From Candidatus Cloacimonadota bacterium (GTDB lineage: Bacteria > Cloacimonadota > Cloacimonadia > Cloacimonadales > Cloacimonadaceae): a DNA stretch of 44,737 bases. Below are positions 1 to 8,523 of the stretch, piece by piece. The notes under the pieces were generated by a model that made no database searches, was not told the origin of the DNA, and was given only the letters and a program-made list of their open reading frames with translations. Numbering within the stretch: the stretch's first letter is position 1; every line of letters begins with the position of its first letter. The translations under genes were made by a program, and so were the position numbers. The DNA is taken from positions 1 through 44,737 of the forward strand of contig JAKQNZ010000091.1 in NCBI GenBank assembly GCA_029565535.1, read 5' to 3'.

Positions 1-1
1 T

Positions 2-256
2 GATCGACCGGAAGTCATAACGTATTATAATGAGCAACTATACACCATCAAATGGCTTGCATATCAATCTGACAATACTGTAACCGGAACAGGTTTGAAA
101 GATACTCATATATTCAATGGATATATATGGGGTATAAGGAGATTATCTGCACTCTGTGTTTATCATTCTGACGTATGTAGCGCTATACTGATAACCTGGT
201 ATAAGATCACACTAGAACTAGACCAGACGTCTTTTGCAGGAAGGGACGAGGATTAA
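2..256 (+). CDS. C-terminal end of an unrecognised protein (partial)
   Basis: An open frame enters from the left edge and runs 84 codons to a TAA at 254-256. The residues are mixed and protein-like (for example TYYNEQLYTIKWLAY near the start and an acidic GRDED end), with no low-complexity stretch. I recognise no family, and the start and most of the protein lie outside the window. It is convergent with the AraC-type gene on the minus strand, and a long hairpin and a terminator lie between them. The length is only modestly above chance, so a decayed gene end or a random open frame remains possible. Confidence 0.4.
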   Translation, partial: DRPEVITYYNEQLYTIKWLAYQSDNTVTGTGLKDTHIFNGYIWGIRRLSALCVYHSDVCSAILITWYKITLELDQTSFAGRDED

Positions 257-331
257 TCGTCTCACCCGCATTATCAAATCGGAGACCGGCAGACTGAAGA
301 TATTCAAATCTGCTCTGCGCTTGTCTTCACC

Positions 332-385
332 CCATCATACCACTATCATACCACATGGGCATGTAGTATGATAGTGGTATGATGG
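332..385. repeat. 54-bp near-perfect inverted repeat (hairpin/cruciform)
   Basis: The arms at 332-351 and 366-385 are perfect 20-bp complements. After one mismatch (352/365) the pairing continues with ACATG (353-357) against CATGT (360-364), leaving a 2-base loop. Each arm also carries a direct 10-mer duplication (ATCATACCAC at 334-343 and 345-354). There is no T-tract on either side, so it does not look like a simple terminator. It lies in the convergent gap between the partial left-edge gene and the AraC-type gene. Confidence 0.85.
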
Positions 386-410
386 AGATATGGTCCCAAG
401 GATTTTCAGG

Positions 411-443
411 GAAAAAGCTAAGCCCGGAGCGAAGTCCGGGCTT
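411..443 (-). terminator. Rho-independent terminator of the AraC-type gene
   Basis: Read on the minus strand, a perfect 9-bp stem (AAGCCCGGA with TCCGGGCTT, arms 435-443 and 420-428) with a 6-base loop is followed almost at once by five T (plus-strand A at 412-416). It begins 13 bases past the TGA of the AraC-family gene, the classical position for its intrinsic terminator. Confidence 0.85.
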
Positions 444-456
444 GGGGCATTTAAGG

Positions 457-1317
457 TCAGTCTTTCAGAAGTGGAACCCAGATTTCAAATACCGAATCCG
501 GGCTATTAGGCTTGAAGCGCTGGTCATATACTTCCAGGCTGTCGGTTTCGGCCATCTGGCAGCCGTTTTCGTTCATCCACACTCCGAAGATATACTGGTA
601 GGTATTATGCAGGCTATCCAGCAATCCCCGATGTTCAAACACGGCATAATTGGCTTCCGGCACGGTATGGGCGATCATGCCTTCTGGAATTGGGGCTTTC
701 TCGTTTACAGCCATGCCAGCGATAAAGGTGAATTCTTCCGTGGCTGGATCGCTTCCTTCAAACACGCATACTTGATAGGCTTTATCTGGTTCCAAAACTT
801 CGGGTATCTCTTGAACGCGCTTTGCAAAGTCGTTCCACAAATGGTGCAAAGTAGAGCTGGGATTAGCTCTGCAGTGTACCCCGAGCACCCGGAAAGCGGG
901 TTTTTGTTCATTACGGACTTTCATGTTTTTTGCTCCTTTTTTGAGGTGGGAATAGCTATTGTCCAGGCTAATTGCCGGAAAATAGACCAGAGAGCTGATC
1001 TGGCGGCGAAATCGTCCCGGGCTGATGCCGCTGAGCGCAGAAAAGGAACGGGTGAATGCTTCCTGCGATTCGAACTGGTATTCCCGGGCAAGCTGAGCGA
1101 TTGGTTTGCGCGTGTAAAGCAACTCGTATGAAGCTTCGCAAAGCCTTCTGCGCCTTAGGTAATCGCCTGCGCAGTGACCGGTCAAAACCCTGAACAGACG
1201 ATGAAAATACCATTGGGAATAATTGGCGGCATCGGCAATGTCTTCCAGACTGATCCGCCGCTTCAGATTCTCCTCGATGAATACCAGGGCTCTGTTTACA
1301 CAGGAAAGATTGGACAT
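457..1317 (-). CDS. AraC-family regulator with GyrI-like effector domain
   Basis: The 286-residue protein has an N-terminal AraC/XylS-type double helix-turn-helix (residues about 8-105, including ISLEDIADAANYSQWYFHRL and a second helix around LAREYQFESQEAFTRSFSALSG). A C-terminal GyrI-like/AraC effector-binding fold (about 130-286) follows, with the AVFEHRG and EVYDQRF segments typical of that fold. Family members (Rob, SoxS-like, BmrR-like architectures) bind hydrophobic ligands and control efflux or stress genes. The ligand and targets here are unknown, and no efflux gene is adjacent. An AGGAG Shine-Dalgarno sequence supports the ATG at 1317. It is a single-gene unit with its own terminator downstream. 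Confidence 0.9.
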   Translation of the reverse strand: MSNLSCVNRALVFIEENLKRRISLEDIADAANYSQWYFHRLFRVLTGHCAGDYLRRRRLCEASYELLYTRKPIAQLAREYQFESQEAFTRSFSALSGISPGRFRRQISSLVYFPAISLDNSYSHLKKGAKNMKVRNEQKPAFRVLGVHCRANPSSTLHHLWNDFAKRVQEIPEVLEPDKAYQVCVFEGSDPATEEFTFIAGMAVNEKAPIPEGMIAHTVPEANYAVFEHRGLLDSLHNTYQYIFGVWMNENGCQMAETDSLEVYDQRFKPNSPDSVFEIWVPLLKD

Positions 1318-1515
1318 CCGTTAACTCCTGATCCATTTTTGATACATCTTGCCATAACCTGAGAGGAAAAGTCCGTCAAGATATTTTATCCTGCGAGAAA
1401 CTTGAATATGCAAAAAACTGTGGCCGACGACCCTCAGGGCTGGATTACTGCAGCAGTCCTAGCTGGTGCACCCGTTTTGGATAACGCAAAGCTATTCTTT
1501 GAAGTGTAATTTTAT

Positions 1516-1692
1516 CTACTTGGCAAGCAATACCTTACAGCTTTGCTGTTCTTTGCCGCATTGCACTTTCCAGATGTAAACGCCGGAAGCTACCTTACTG
1601 CCATCATCACTGGTGGCATCCCAATCAAGGGTGTTTCTACCGGTTTGGAACGTGTCTTCTTTCCAGCTTTTTACTACCTGTCCTTTTAGGTT
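1516..1692 (-). pseudogene. 3' fragment of the IS-split transglutaminase-like gene (sorting-domain tail)
   Basis: Read on minus from the IS edge, this encodes NLKGQVVKSWKED, then a TGRNTLDWDATSDDGSKVASG segment, then VYIWKVQ and a final VLLAK, stop TAG at 1516-1518. This is the last 58 residues of a type IX-style sorting domain of the FlgD-like fold. The matching first 688 residues end in VSIY at 3316 on the other side of the insertion sequence. Joining the two halves across one copy of the 5-bp target duplication gives VSIY-NLKGQ in one frame. The fragment has no start codon and is not expected to be translated now. Confidence 0.9.
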
Positions 1693-1697
1693 GTAAA

Positions 1698-3315
1698 CCC
1701 AATTAATGCAGTAGAATCCCCACTACTAAGAAAAGTGTTGCATATAATCGCCTGTAGCATTGATTTGAAATCAATCACAAACCCAAATCAAGACGGGAGA
1801 AAAATATGCAACAGAGTCATTCGAAAAAGAGCCTAGAAAAGAGTCAAGTCAAAATTGAGTTTAGCCCCAAATTGATCACATCGTGGGGAGGAACAGCAGC
1901 ATTATTTTCAAGGTATTTCGATAAGATCGGTTTTAGGGAACTGGTAGAGAAGATATATCCTGTCCATGAGTACTCCAACAACTCAACCGGAGTGTACTCG
2001 AAGCTATTATCGCTGTTTATCTCGGTTCTCAATGGCGGAACCAAGTTTTCACATATCAACTACATGGAGAATGGGGTCAAGATCTTCGAACGTTGTTTTA
2101 GAGTGAAGCGCCTGGTCAAATCATCCACCGGAATAACCAGATATTGGAACAAGTATGATAGCATGTCACTAACTGAGACATTGCTACAAAACATCAGCCA
2201 GTATTTCCTGCATCCGCTGCTGGAAAACGCGAATATCGAGAAGGATACCCTACGTTTTGATTCCACTGTGATCACGCGCTACGGAACGCAGGAGGGAGCC
2301 AAAAAGGGCTACAATCCCGCCAAGCGTGGAAGGCCGTCAAATCACCCGCAGTTGGCTTTTCTGGGAAGCGGATACACGGTCAACTTTTGGAATAGAGCAG
2401 GCAATACACGTTCTGCCAATGGTATTGTTGAATTCTATAACCAGACCAGAGGCTTCATAGGAGACATCAAGATAGAACGGGTATTAGCAGATAGTGGTTA
2501 CTATGACCGCAATTTCATCCTGAAGCTCGAGGAAGACAAGATGGAGTATGTGATTTCAACTCCCATACATCAATATTTCCAGAGGATCATATATAACCTG
2601 AGCGAATGGAAGCGGGTTGATGACGGTATCGAAGTTAGCGAATTCGCATACTCACATTATAACGAAATCTGGGGTGGTGAACGACGCTATGTAGTGGTCC
2701 GTCAGGAGATCAAAAGGCGTCCTAAAGCTACCGGCAAGCAGCTGAGCCTTTTCAAGGAAGAGGACTATGGCAAAGAGTATCGCCATTCCCTTTATATAAC
2801 AAACAACAAAACAGACACACCTTACGATATCTGGTGCTATTATCGTCCCCGTGCTAATGTGGAGAACATCATCGAAAACCTGAAGGATGGCTTTGGCCTT
2901 TCAGCTTACAACATGAAGAGCTTCTGGGCTACGGAAGCGGTTTTGATGACGATCTGCCTGATCCTTCATAATCTCGTGACAGTGCTCATCAAACAGGTTC
3001 TGCATACCAGTGATAAGGACAGGAAACTACGCACCATCAGGATGGAATATCTGGTCGTTCCCGCCCTTTTGGGAAAGGATGGCAGGGATGACGTTCTGAG
3101 GTTGGGGCTGACTAACCCCAAAAGACAAACAAAGTTCACAGAAGCACTTGAAAGACTGAAAGATATGAAGCTAACATTCTACTGCAATGCTGTTGAGAAT
3201 GAGGAGGTGGCATGAACTGAATCAATAGCAGTTGGTGTACACAAAAACACCCGGGAGATCAGTTAAAAATCAGTCCCAAAATAGAGACTGTGAAAACCCT
3301 ACTGCATTATTTGGG
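1698..3315 (+). mobile_element. IS1380-family insertion sequence, complete, 1618 bp
   Basis: The ends are 17-bp inverted repeats with one mismatch: CCCAATTAATGCAGTAG at 1698-1714 and the complement of CCCAAATAATGCAGTAG at 3299-3315. The element is flanked by the direct duplication GTAAA (1693-1697 and 3316-3320). It carries one intact transposase. Ends starting with CC and a short 4-5 bp duplication fit the IS1380 family. The insertion lies within a transglutaminase-like gene, and excision with one GTAAA copy restores that gene's reading frame. This is strong evidence for a single, recent and unrearranged insertion. Confidence 0.95.
1806..3215 (+). CDS. IS1380-family DDE transposase
   Basis: The 469-residue transposase catalyses cut-and-paste movement of the surrounding element. 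The RNase H-like DDE core is visible: the first Asp in RFDSTVITRYG (about residue 154), followed by the family signature KGYNPAKRGRPSNHP; the second Asp in VLADSGYYD (about 227); and the Glu in the YYRPRANVENIIENLKDGFG block (about 355), which matches the R-x-x-x-E-N-x-I-x-x-L-K motif of the IS1380 group. The start ATG has a GGGAG Shine-Dalgarno sequence. No frameshift or stop is present, so the element may still be active. The DDE placements come from motif reading, not alignment. Confidence 0.93.
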   Translation: MQQSHSKKSLEKSQVKIEFSPKLITSWGGTAALFSRYFDKIGFRELVEKIYPVHEYSNNSTGVYSKLLSLFISVLNGGTKFSHINYMENGVKIFERCFRVKRLVKSSTGITRYWNKYDSMSLTETLLQNISQYFLHPLLENANIEKDTLRFDSTVITRYGTQEGAKKGYNPAKRGRPSNHPQLAFLGSGYTVNFWNRAGNTRSANGIVEFYNQTRGFIGDIKIERVLADSGYYDRNFILKLEEDKMEYVISTPIHQYFQRIIYNLSEWKRVDDGIEVSEFAYSHYNEIWGGERRYVVVRQEIKRRPKATGKQLSLFKEEDYGKEYRHSLYITNNKTDTPYDIWCYYRPRANVENIIENLKDGFGLSAYNMKSFWATEAVLMTICLILHNLVTVLIKQVLHTSDKDRKLRTIRMEYLVVPALLGKDGRDDVLRLGLTNPKRQTKFTEALERLKDMKLTFYCNAVENEEVA

Positions 3316-5379
3316 GTAAATGCTTACTTTTAGCTCTGCCCTTTTTGCCAAATAAAGATCTAAGGTCATATTACTTGAAAAGGGATTAGGATAGGCATTC
3401 AGCAGCCTAAGGGCTTGCGGGACTTCGTTTGCGTCCTGAACTGCCGAACCATAGCTTTCGTAGATCATGGCCCCGCTTAGTTTCAGGGAATTCCGGTGAT
3501 GATGGGAATTGTCCATAAAAGCGAACCAATTCTGTCCAACAGGGATATCAAAACTGCCGATACTCCCCATGGTAGGAGCCACATAGCCAACAGCAGAGCC
3601 CATTCCATCGAGCTGCCAAAAGAGAATGTTATCCGCATCCATCACCATGAAAGATGCATCAGAGGGCTGATTTATAAACTTATAATGATAAGGTTGCGAA
3701 CCCAGACTATAGATGTCGTCCCAAAGGGTAAGCGAGGTGATGTAGTAGCCAAAACACTGAAAGGAAACGGCAAAGCGATGGTCGATCACGGGATCCTCAG
3801 GGGCCGGGATATCTTCAGGAACCGGAAGCGGCATGGCCATCGGGATCACCAGAATGTATTGGTAGATTTGGCCGTCCACGGAATTATCGATAAGCTGTGT
3901 ATAGGTGCCTGCGATTTCCGGGAAAAGACCGAAATTGGTTTCCACGCGGGCGCGGTAATTGCGGTTTTCTCCCACGCTGAAGGTCGCAAACCCATTATTG
4001 TCTGTGAATTGCTCGCAATCGTAGCGATTGCTGGTCTCCACGATGGCCAAGACCACTCTGGCTCCATCCACAGGACGCATACTGATGTCTACCACCTGGA
4101 TGCGGATTGTGGCATGACCCTCGGAATAGCGTTCAGTAACCGGGGTAAAAAGGCCGTCGGAACGAATCTCAAACACACTGCCAAAAACCTTGCCCCAGCC
4201 GTTTTCATAAACCAGGGGGTTATCGATGTAGCCATTCACGGGTTCCCAGGCTACCCAGTTTTCGTCCCAGAATTCGTTCCAAGTGTGGTCGGTGGAAACT
4301 GACAGAATGCTGGTGCAGGGAATCAGGGCCAGCCTGGCCACGGCCGAAGTAAGGTCGGCATATTCACCACAACGACCCATGCGTTTGGTAATGATGCGAA
4401 CCGGCTGATGGGGACGTTCGTTATTGGAGTTGAAACTCATGTTCTGGTTTATCCACCATTGGATGGTGCGAATGGCGTCGTTGCCAGTGCCATCCCTATT
4501 GAACAGAGTTTGGCACTCAGAAAGGGTATCGGCCAACACCGGATAGCCGGTTTCGTTCAGGGTATAAAGGTAGCTACGCCAGAATTTCCCAGTGGGGGGT
4601 TCGGCTATGTTATTATTGTGATTTGAGTTGTTTTCTACCACAGTGGGGTTTATGTAAGCCGCTATTTCGTCGGTTAGCTTGGGATGCACGATATACCAGT
4701 AATAAATATCTTTGGGGACGGTTATCTGCTGAATCTGACCAGTGGCGTCCTTTTTGTAATAACGGGTTGTGGAAAAGTAGTTTCCGCCAGTTGTAGCCGA
4801 GCCGGTATTCACTACCTCCACATAATTGAGCTGGGAATCAATGCTGTAGATAAATGCAGCGTTTTCGGTAAAAAGCTCGGGCCGGGCAAATGCGGAATTG
4901 AGGTATTGAGGCGAAGAATATGCTATGCAAAAGGCAATCTCATCCACAAAGGGATCCTGGCTATTAATGATTAGATTTGCCCACAGGCTTTGTTTTTCGG
5001 GAGTAAGGCTGGCCAAAACGCTACCCAATTCGGCTTGCAGCCAGGTGGGAGCTTTGCCGACGGCTTGTTTTCCTTCCGGGTTCAGAACTCCCTGACTGCC
5101 AAAAATCAGGGCCTGGGAACTTAGATTATCGAACTGCAGGCCATATTGCTGCTTGGCGTTCAGGCGAAAATTCAAATCCAGGTTTAACACCGGATTCCAC
5201 TCATCTCTTGCGGGTAATGGACAGGAGTACGGAATTGGAGTTTGGATAAATTCGGATACTGGCTCCTGGATACCGATGACAGCATCGGAACAAGGAACCT
5301 CGGAAACGGTTAAACCTCGCTCGCTGGCCCAAAGGCCAAAACCACTGAGGACCAAGGCAACTATCAGCAATTGTCTCAT
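3307..5379 (-). pseudogene. Secreted transglutaminase-like protein, 3' end cut off by the IS
   Basis: A signal peptide (MRQLLIVALVLSGFGLWA) leads into a long N-terminal region with no recognised domain. A transglutaminase-like papain-fold domain follows, with the Cys in GRCGEYADLTSA (about residue 337), the His in DHTWNEFW (about 365) and an Asp downstream in NGYIDNP. Next comes a carboxypeptidase-regulatory-like beta domain (about 430-510, ATIRIQVVDISMRPVDGARV) and a YPNPF linker (about 664) opening a type IX-style sorting domain. The frame then crosses into the IS after VSIY and ends two residues later (PK-stop). The normal last 58 residues lie at 1516-1692 (reconstructed length 746). A GAGGTG Shine-Dalgarno sequence supports the start. 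The truncated form keeps the catalytic triad but should lose its C-terminal export/anchoring signal. The substrate is unknown. Confidence 0.88.
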
Positions 5380-5550
5380 TGCTTCACCTCGTAATTCTTT
5401 GATGTTTTTGCTATTCTCTGAGATGATAGAAAGCTGTCAACAAAGAAAACCTGTTTGGGAACGATCACCCGGATACAGCGGATTTTGGCGGATTACCAGA
5501 GATTCACCACGTTACATCATCACTTCATCACCTATCCACTTATTCACCGA

Positions 5551-5652
5551 CTCCAGGACTCTAAACTCAAACCCATCTTATACTTATCCTATATTTATAG
5601 GATGGGATCGGCTAAGCCCTGGCTGTAATGGCAGCTGCGGCAGAGCAGAAGG
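5551..5652 (+). repeat. Dispersed hairpin repeat, copy 1
   Basis: The core is a 35-bp imperfect palindrome at 5572-5606 (arms CCCATCTTATA and TATAGGATGGG). It is preceded by a short CTCCA-containing lead and followed by a module reading ATCGGCTAAGCC, then TGGCTGTAATGGCAGCTGCGG and CAGAGCAGAAG. The same arrangement occurs on minus at 15711-15828 and on plus at 25183-25306; the core alone occurs on minus at 39019-39053. Just after the module a second small hairpin forms (GGCAGAGCAGAA with TTCTGCCCTGCC). The rest of the 5380-5781 gap shows no gene. Confidence 0.85.
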
Positions 5653-5739
5653 ATTCTGCCCTGCCGCTGTGCCTGGTTTGGAACTCCGCGCTTTAGCTTC
5701 AGACAGCCAACCAGGGGAGCCATTTACAAGGATAAGACT

Positions 5740-5770
5740 TTAGCTATCTACCGGCCTTCATGATAGCTAA
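5740..5770 (-). terminator. Hairpin after the DUF3078-like gene, possible terminator
   Basis: The perfect 9-bp stem TTAGCTATC/GATAGCTAA (arms 5740-5748 and 5762-5770) begins 12 bases past the stop of the minus-strand DUF3078-like gene. The following minus-strand bases (AAGTCTTATCC) hold only a weak T-tract. Termination is therefore plausible but not certain. Confidence 0.45.
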
Positions 5771-5781
5771 GCTAAAGCTGT

Positions 5782-6657
5782 TTAGAATAAGGTATAGCTG
5801 AATCCCAGCCCCAGGATCTCCTTCCACTGCACTTCGTGGATTTGTTCTTTTTCGTAGCGCATTTCGAAAGTGAGGTTTGCGGAAAGCAGACCCCAAAGTT
5901 TGGTGGTAATTACGTTTTCCCAAACCAGATCAGGTGATTTCCAATCATCGCTAGTCAGTTCGTCCTCTTTGGAATTGAACAAAGCCTGGTAAAGTTGCAA
6001 GCGCGACTTGAAACTGGCTTCCAGGGGCGAAAAATTGTGCTTGTATTCGGTAACCGACTCCAAACCGCCGTCCACCGTGGTTTCCAGTTCGCGGGTAACG
6101 TTATCTTGCTGCAATACATCACGGTCTACCTTTTCACGAAAGGCGGCACCCAAACGTGAACTGAGGTAGTTGATGTCGTTATTCACGAAGGTACGAATTA
6201 TACCAGCGGTTTCCGTGAAGAGCATGGGATTGATAATCCTGGTAAGAGTGGAGTCAGATAGATCCAGGAATTGGGATTCCATCCTGCCCGCGATGAAAGG
6301 ATCAACCCAGCCTTGCGTAGTGAAGCGCAAGATCGATTCCAGGTCTATCTTGTCAGTTGATTTAGTGGGATGCTCCCAATAAACGTCGCCCACGGTATTT
6401 TCTTTTTGGAGGTGGGTTTGCCCAAAGGCCAGCTTCAAAGTGGTTTTGCTGTTCAGCCAGGGTTTGAGCTGTTTTTCTGCGCTGGTATTTGAATTTGCCA
6501 CCCAAGTGATGTTGCTTAGTTCTGTACCCTGCCAGGAATCGCTGTAAGAGCTTTGAGTAAGTGACAGATTGATATCCGAATCCAGCTTCCAGTTTTCTGC
6601 GCTCAAAGTCAAAGGCAGAAGCAACACTATCACCAGAATACCATATATCTTTCTCAT
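5782..6657 (-). CDS. DUF3078-like outer-membrane or periplasmic protein
   Basis: The 291-residue protein has a clear signal peptide (MRKIYGILVIVLLLPLTLSA). It is rich in alternating polar and aromatic segments typical of outer-membrane beta strands (WKLDSDINLSLTQSSYSDSW, KTTLKLAFGQTHLQ, NLTFEMRYEKEQ) and ends in an aromatic residue (GFSYTLF), as barrel proteins do. The N-terminal segment with a W-x-G-x-x-L-S pattern resembles DUF3078 proteins of Bacteroidota, whose function is not established. An AAGGAAG Shine-Dalgarno sequence supports the ATG. It lies 10 bases downstream of the MscS gene and probably shares its transcript. The family assignment is tentative; export is well supported. Confidence 0.65.
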   Translation of the reverse strand: MRKIYGILVIVLLLPLTLSAENWKLDSDINLSLTQSSYSDSWQGTELSNITWVANSNTSAEKQLKPWLNSKTTLKLAFGQTHLQKENTVGDVYWEHPTKSTDKIDLESILRFTTQGWVDPFIAGRMESQFLDLSDSTLTRIINPMLFTETAGIIRTFVNNDINYLSSRLGAAFREKVDRDVLQQDNVTRELETTVDGGLESVTEYKHNFSPLEASFKSRLQLYQALFNSKEDELTSDDWKSPDLVWENVITTKLWGLLSANLTFEMRYEKEQIHEVQWKEILGLGFSYTLF

Positions 6658-6667
6658 AATGCTTCCT

Positions 6668-7471
6668 TTATGCCCAGATTCCTTTGGCGGTAAGAGCCAG
6701 CTTGATCTTTTCGGTTAAAGCTGCCTGCACAGTGCCCAGGTCTGCATTATTTACATGTGCATATAGCCCAAAGGTTATGGCTGCGGCATCGGCAGCCGTG
6801 ATGGAAACAGCAGGAGCCGGGTCTTTCAGAACCTTCTCTTCAGAATTCAGGACTGCCAGCAGCAATTCGCGGGTGCCATTGATGTCTGAGCTGCCAGGAA
6901 CACCTATGCTAAGCTCAATTCTGCGGGTCGGCATGGCGCTGAAATTTGTGATGCTGTCGCCTGAAAGCTTGGCATTGGGAACAATGATCTTGCGGTTGTC
7001 GCTGGTAAGAATGATGGTGGAAAAAACACCTATGTCATGCACTTTCCCGGTTATTCCAGCCCCAATGATGCTCTCGCCGACTTTGAAGGGTTTGAAGAGA
7101 ATGATCATTACGCCCGCAGCGAAATTGGATAATGAGCCCTGCAAGGCCATACCAACGGCCAGACCTGCAGCACCGATGATCGCCACAAATGAGGTTGTTT
7201 GCACCCCGAGCTTGCCAACTGCGGCAATAATAACAAAAATCAACAGAATCGCATAAACCAGGTTCCCGATGAAGGCAGTGAGCGATGAATCGACCTTGCT
7301 TTTGCCCATCAGTTTTTTTATCAGATTGCTGATCATGCGGGCCACCCATTTCCCGATCAGATAGATCAAAATGGCAGCCAGAAGTTTTAAACCAATTGTG
7401 GTTAAGAAATTGGGCGCTTTTTCGATAAGCGAAGCCCAAGCGCCAGGATTAACCATAGTAGAATCAGGCAT
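6668..7471 (-). CDS. Small-conductance mechanosensitive channel (MscS family)
   Basis: The 267-residue inner-membrane channel opens under membrane tension and releases solutes during hypo-osmotic shock. Two N-terminal hydrophobic helices (about 24-45 and 68-92) are followed by the glycine/alanine-rich pore helix TM3 (GAAGLAVGMALQGSLSNFAA, about 110-130). The beta domain motif FKPFKVGE and an alpha/beta cytoplasmic domain come next. The length matches short MscS proteins. The start is placed at the ATG at 7471, which has an AAGGAG Shine-Dalgarno sequence eight bases upstream; the frame stays open 22 codons further up but without a good site. Downstream lies the DUF3078-like gene. Confidence 0.92.
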   Translation of the reverse strand: MPDSTMVNPGAWASLIEKAPNFLTTIGLKLLAAILIYLIGKWVARMISNLIKKLMGKSKVDSSLTAFIGNLVYAILLIFVIIAAVGKLGVQTTSFVAIIGAAGLAVGMALQGSLSNFAAGVMIILFKPFKVGESIIGAGITGKVHDIGVFSTIILTSDNRKIIVPNAKLSGDSITNFSAMPTRRIELSIGVPGSSDINGTRELLLAVLNSEEKVLKDPAPAVSITAADAAAITFGLYAHVNNADLGTVQAALTEKIKLALTAKGIWA

Positions 7472-7608
7472 TTGTCTCTCCTTATTAGCCTTGATCTGGA
7501 ACAGGACAGCACAGCAAAAAAGCCTTATCCCATTCAATATTCAAGGTTTATTTATTCATATAAGTCAAGATAAGCCGATTAGTCACTTTTGCAAACAAGT
7601 ACCCGTAA

Positions 7609-8523
7609 TCAGGGTATGTATGGCGCAATATTTGCCCGGCGAACTATCCGCTTCAGGTCTTTGTATTGCGATAGCAGCAAACCCACAATGGTCAGCGCCA
7701 AGCCGAGCGCGCCCAAAAGCGAAAGCGTGTCGCCCAGCATCAAATAGGCCAGGATAACCGTGAAGACGGGAATAAGGTTCGTAAACACATTGCTCTTAAT
7801 CACTCCCAGGTCGCGAATCACACCAGTATAGAGCATAAAAGCCCCTACAGAAGCAAAGATGGACATCGCCGCAATAGTTATCAACCCTTGGATATCCTGC
7901 TGCATACTGAAGAAATGACTGCCATCGTAGTACAAAAAGAGCGGAGAAAAATAGAGCAAGCCAAACAAGCTCTGCCAGGCTACAATGGTTAGGGCATTAT
8001 ATCGCAGAGTTAACTCCCTTACCGTGATGCCGTAGAACATACCCGCAAAAACCGCCACCAGCAGAAACAGCACTCCTTTCAAGGTAGCCGAAAGGTCATC
8101 GCTGCCCAGACTCATAACCGCCACGCCGCCTGTTGAGATCAGCAGCCCCAGAATTAACGACAAACTGATCTTTTCTTTCAGAATCAGCCAGGCTCCCAGA
8201 GCAGAAAAAATGGGTATCGTAGAGATAATCAGGCTGCCCAGGGTTGAGGAAACATATTGCATGCCATTGGCTTCGCCGATGAAGTACATAAAAGGCTCGC
8301 AAAAAGCCACAAGCATCAGATGCAGATAGTCCTTCCCCTTAATAACTTCCCGCTTTTTTCCCAGCCACATCACGGCAAAAAGCAGACCCGCCGCCAGAGC
8401 CAACCTAAGAAAGGTGATCTCATAAGGACGGTAGCTGCGAAACGCAATCTTGAACCAAACGAAGGTAAGCGACCAGAATAGCATGGCCAGGGTCGCTTTC
8501 AGGTAGGTGAACCAGAGTCTCAT
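7609..8523 (-). CDS. EamA-family (drug/metabolite superfamily) transporter
   Basis: The 304-residue inner-membrane protein has about ten hydrophobic segments in two EamA halves. The first half begins LWFTYLKATLAMLFWSLTFVWFK and includes the RLALAAGLLF helix; the second opens near KGVLFLLVAVFAGMFYG and contains the characteristic NVFTNLIPVFTVILAYLMLGD helix (about 250-270). Such proteins export or exchange small metabolites; the substrate cannot be told from sequence. Its ATG overlaps the TGA of the upstream sulfite-oxidase-like gene by four bases (ATGA), so it is translationally coupled as the last gene of the long minus-strand operon. Confidence 0.9.
   Translation of the reverse strand: MRLWFTYLKATLAMLFWSLTFVWFKIAFRSYRPYEITFLRLALAAGLLFAVMWLGKKREVIKGKDYLHLMLVAFCEPFMYFIGEANGMQYVSSTLGSLIISTIPIFSALGAWLILKEKISLSLILGLLISTGGVAVMSLGSDDLSATLKGVLFLLVAVFAGMFYGITVRELTLRYNALTIVAWQSLFGLLYFSPLFLYYDGSHFFSMQQDIQGLITIAAMSIFASVGAFMLYTGVIRDLGVIKSNVFTNLIPVFTVILAYLMLGDTLSLLGALGLALTIVGLLLSQYKDLKRIVRRANIAPYIP

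Noticed and set aside
332-385. Hairpin considered as a bidirectional terminator
   Set aside because: There is no T-tract on either strand, and a better terminator for the AraC-type gene exists at 411-443.
379-1131. A 250-codon plus-strand frame over the AraC-type gene
   Set aside because: The minus-strand frame has clear AraC and GyrI-like motifs, a Shine-Dalgarno sequence and a terminator; the plus frame begins inside the hairpin and has no recognisable features.
3299-3320. TTAA or TA considered as the IS target duplication
   Set aside because: Only the boundary with ends CCC.../...GGG gives both a matched 5-bp duplication (GTAAA) and restoration of the interrupted reading frame.
3496-4302. 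A 268-codon plus-strand frame, His/Ile-rich
   Set aside because: It is antisense to the transglutaminase-like gene, whose catalytic motifs lie on minus.
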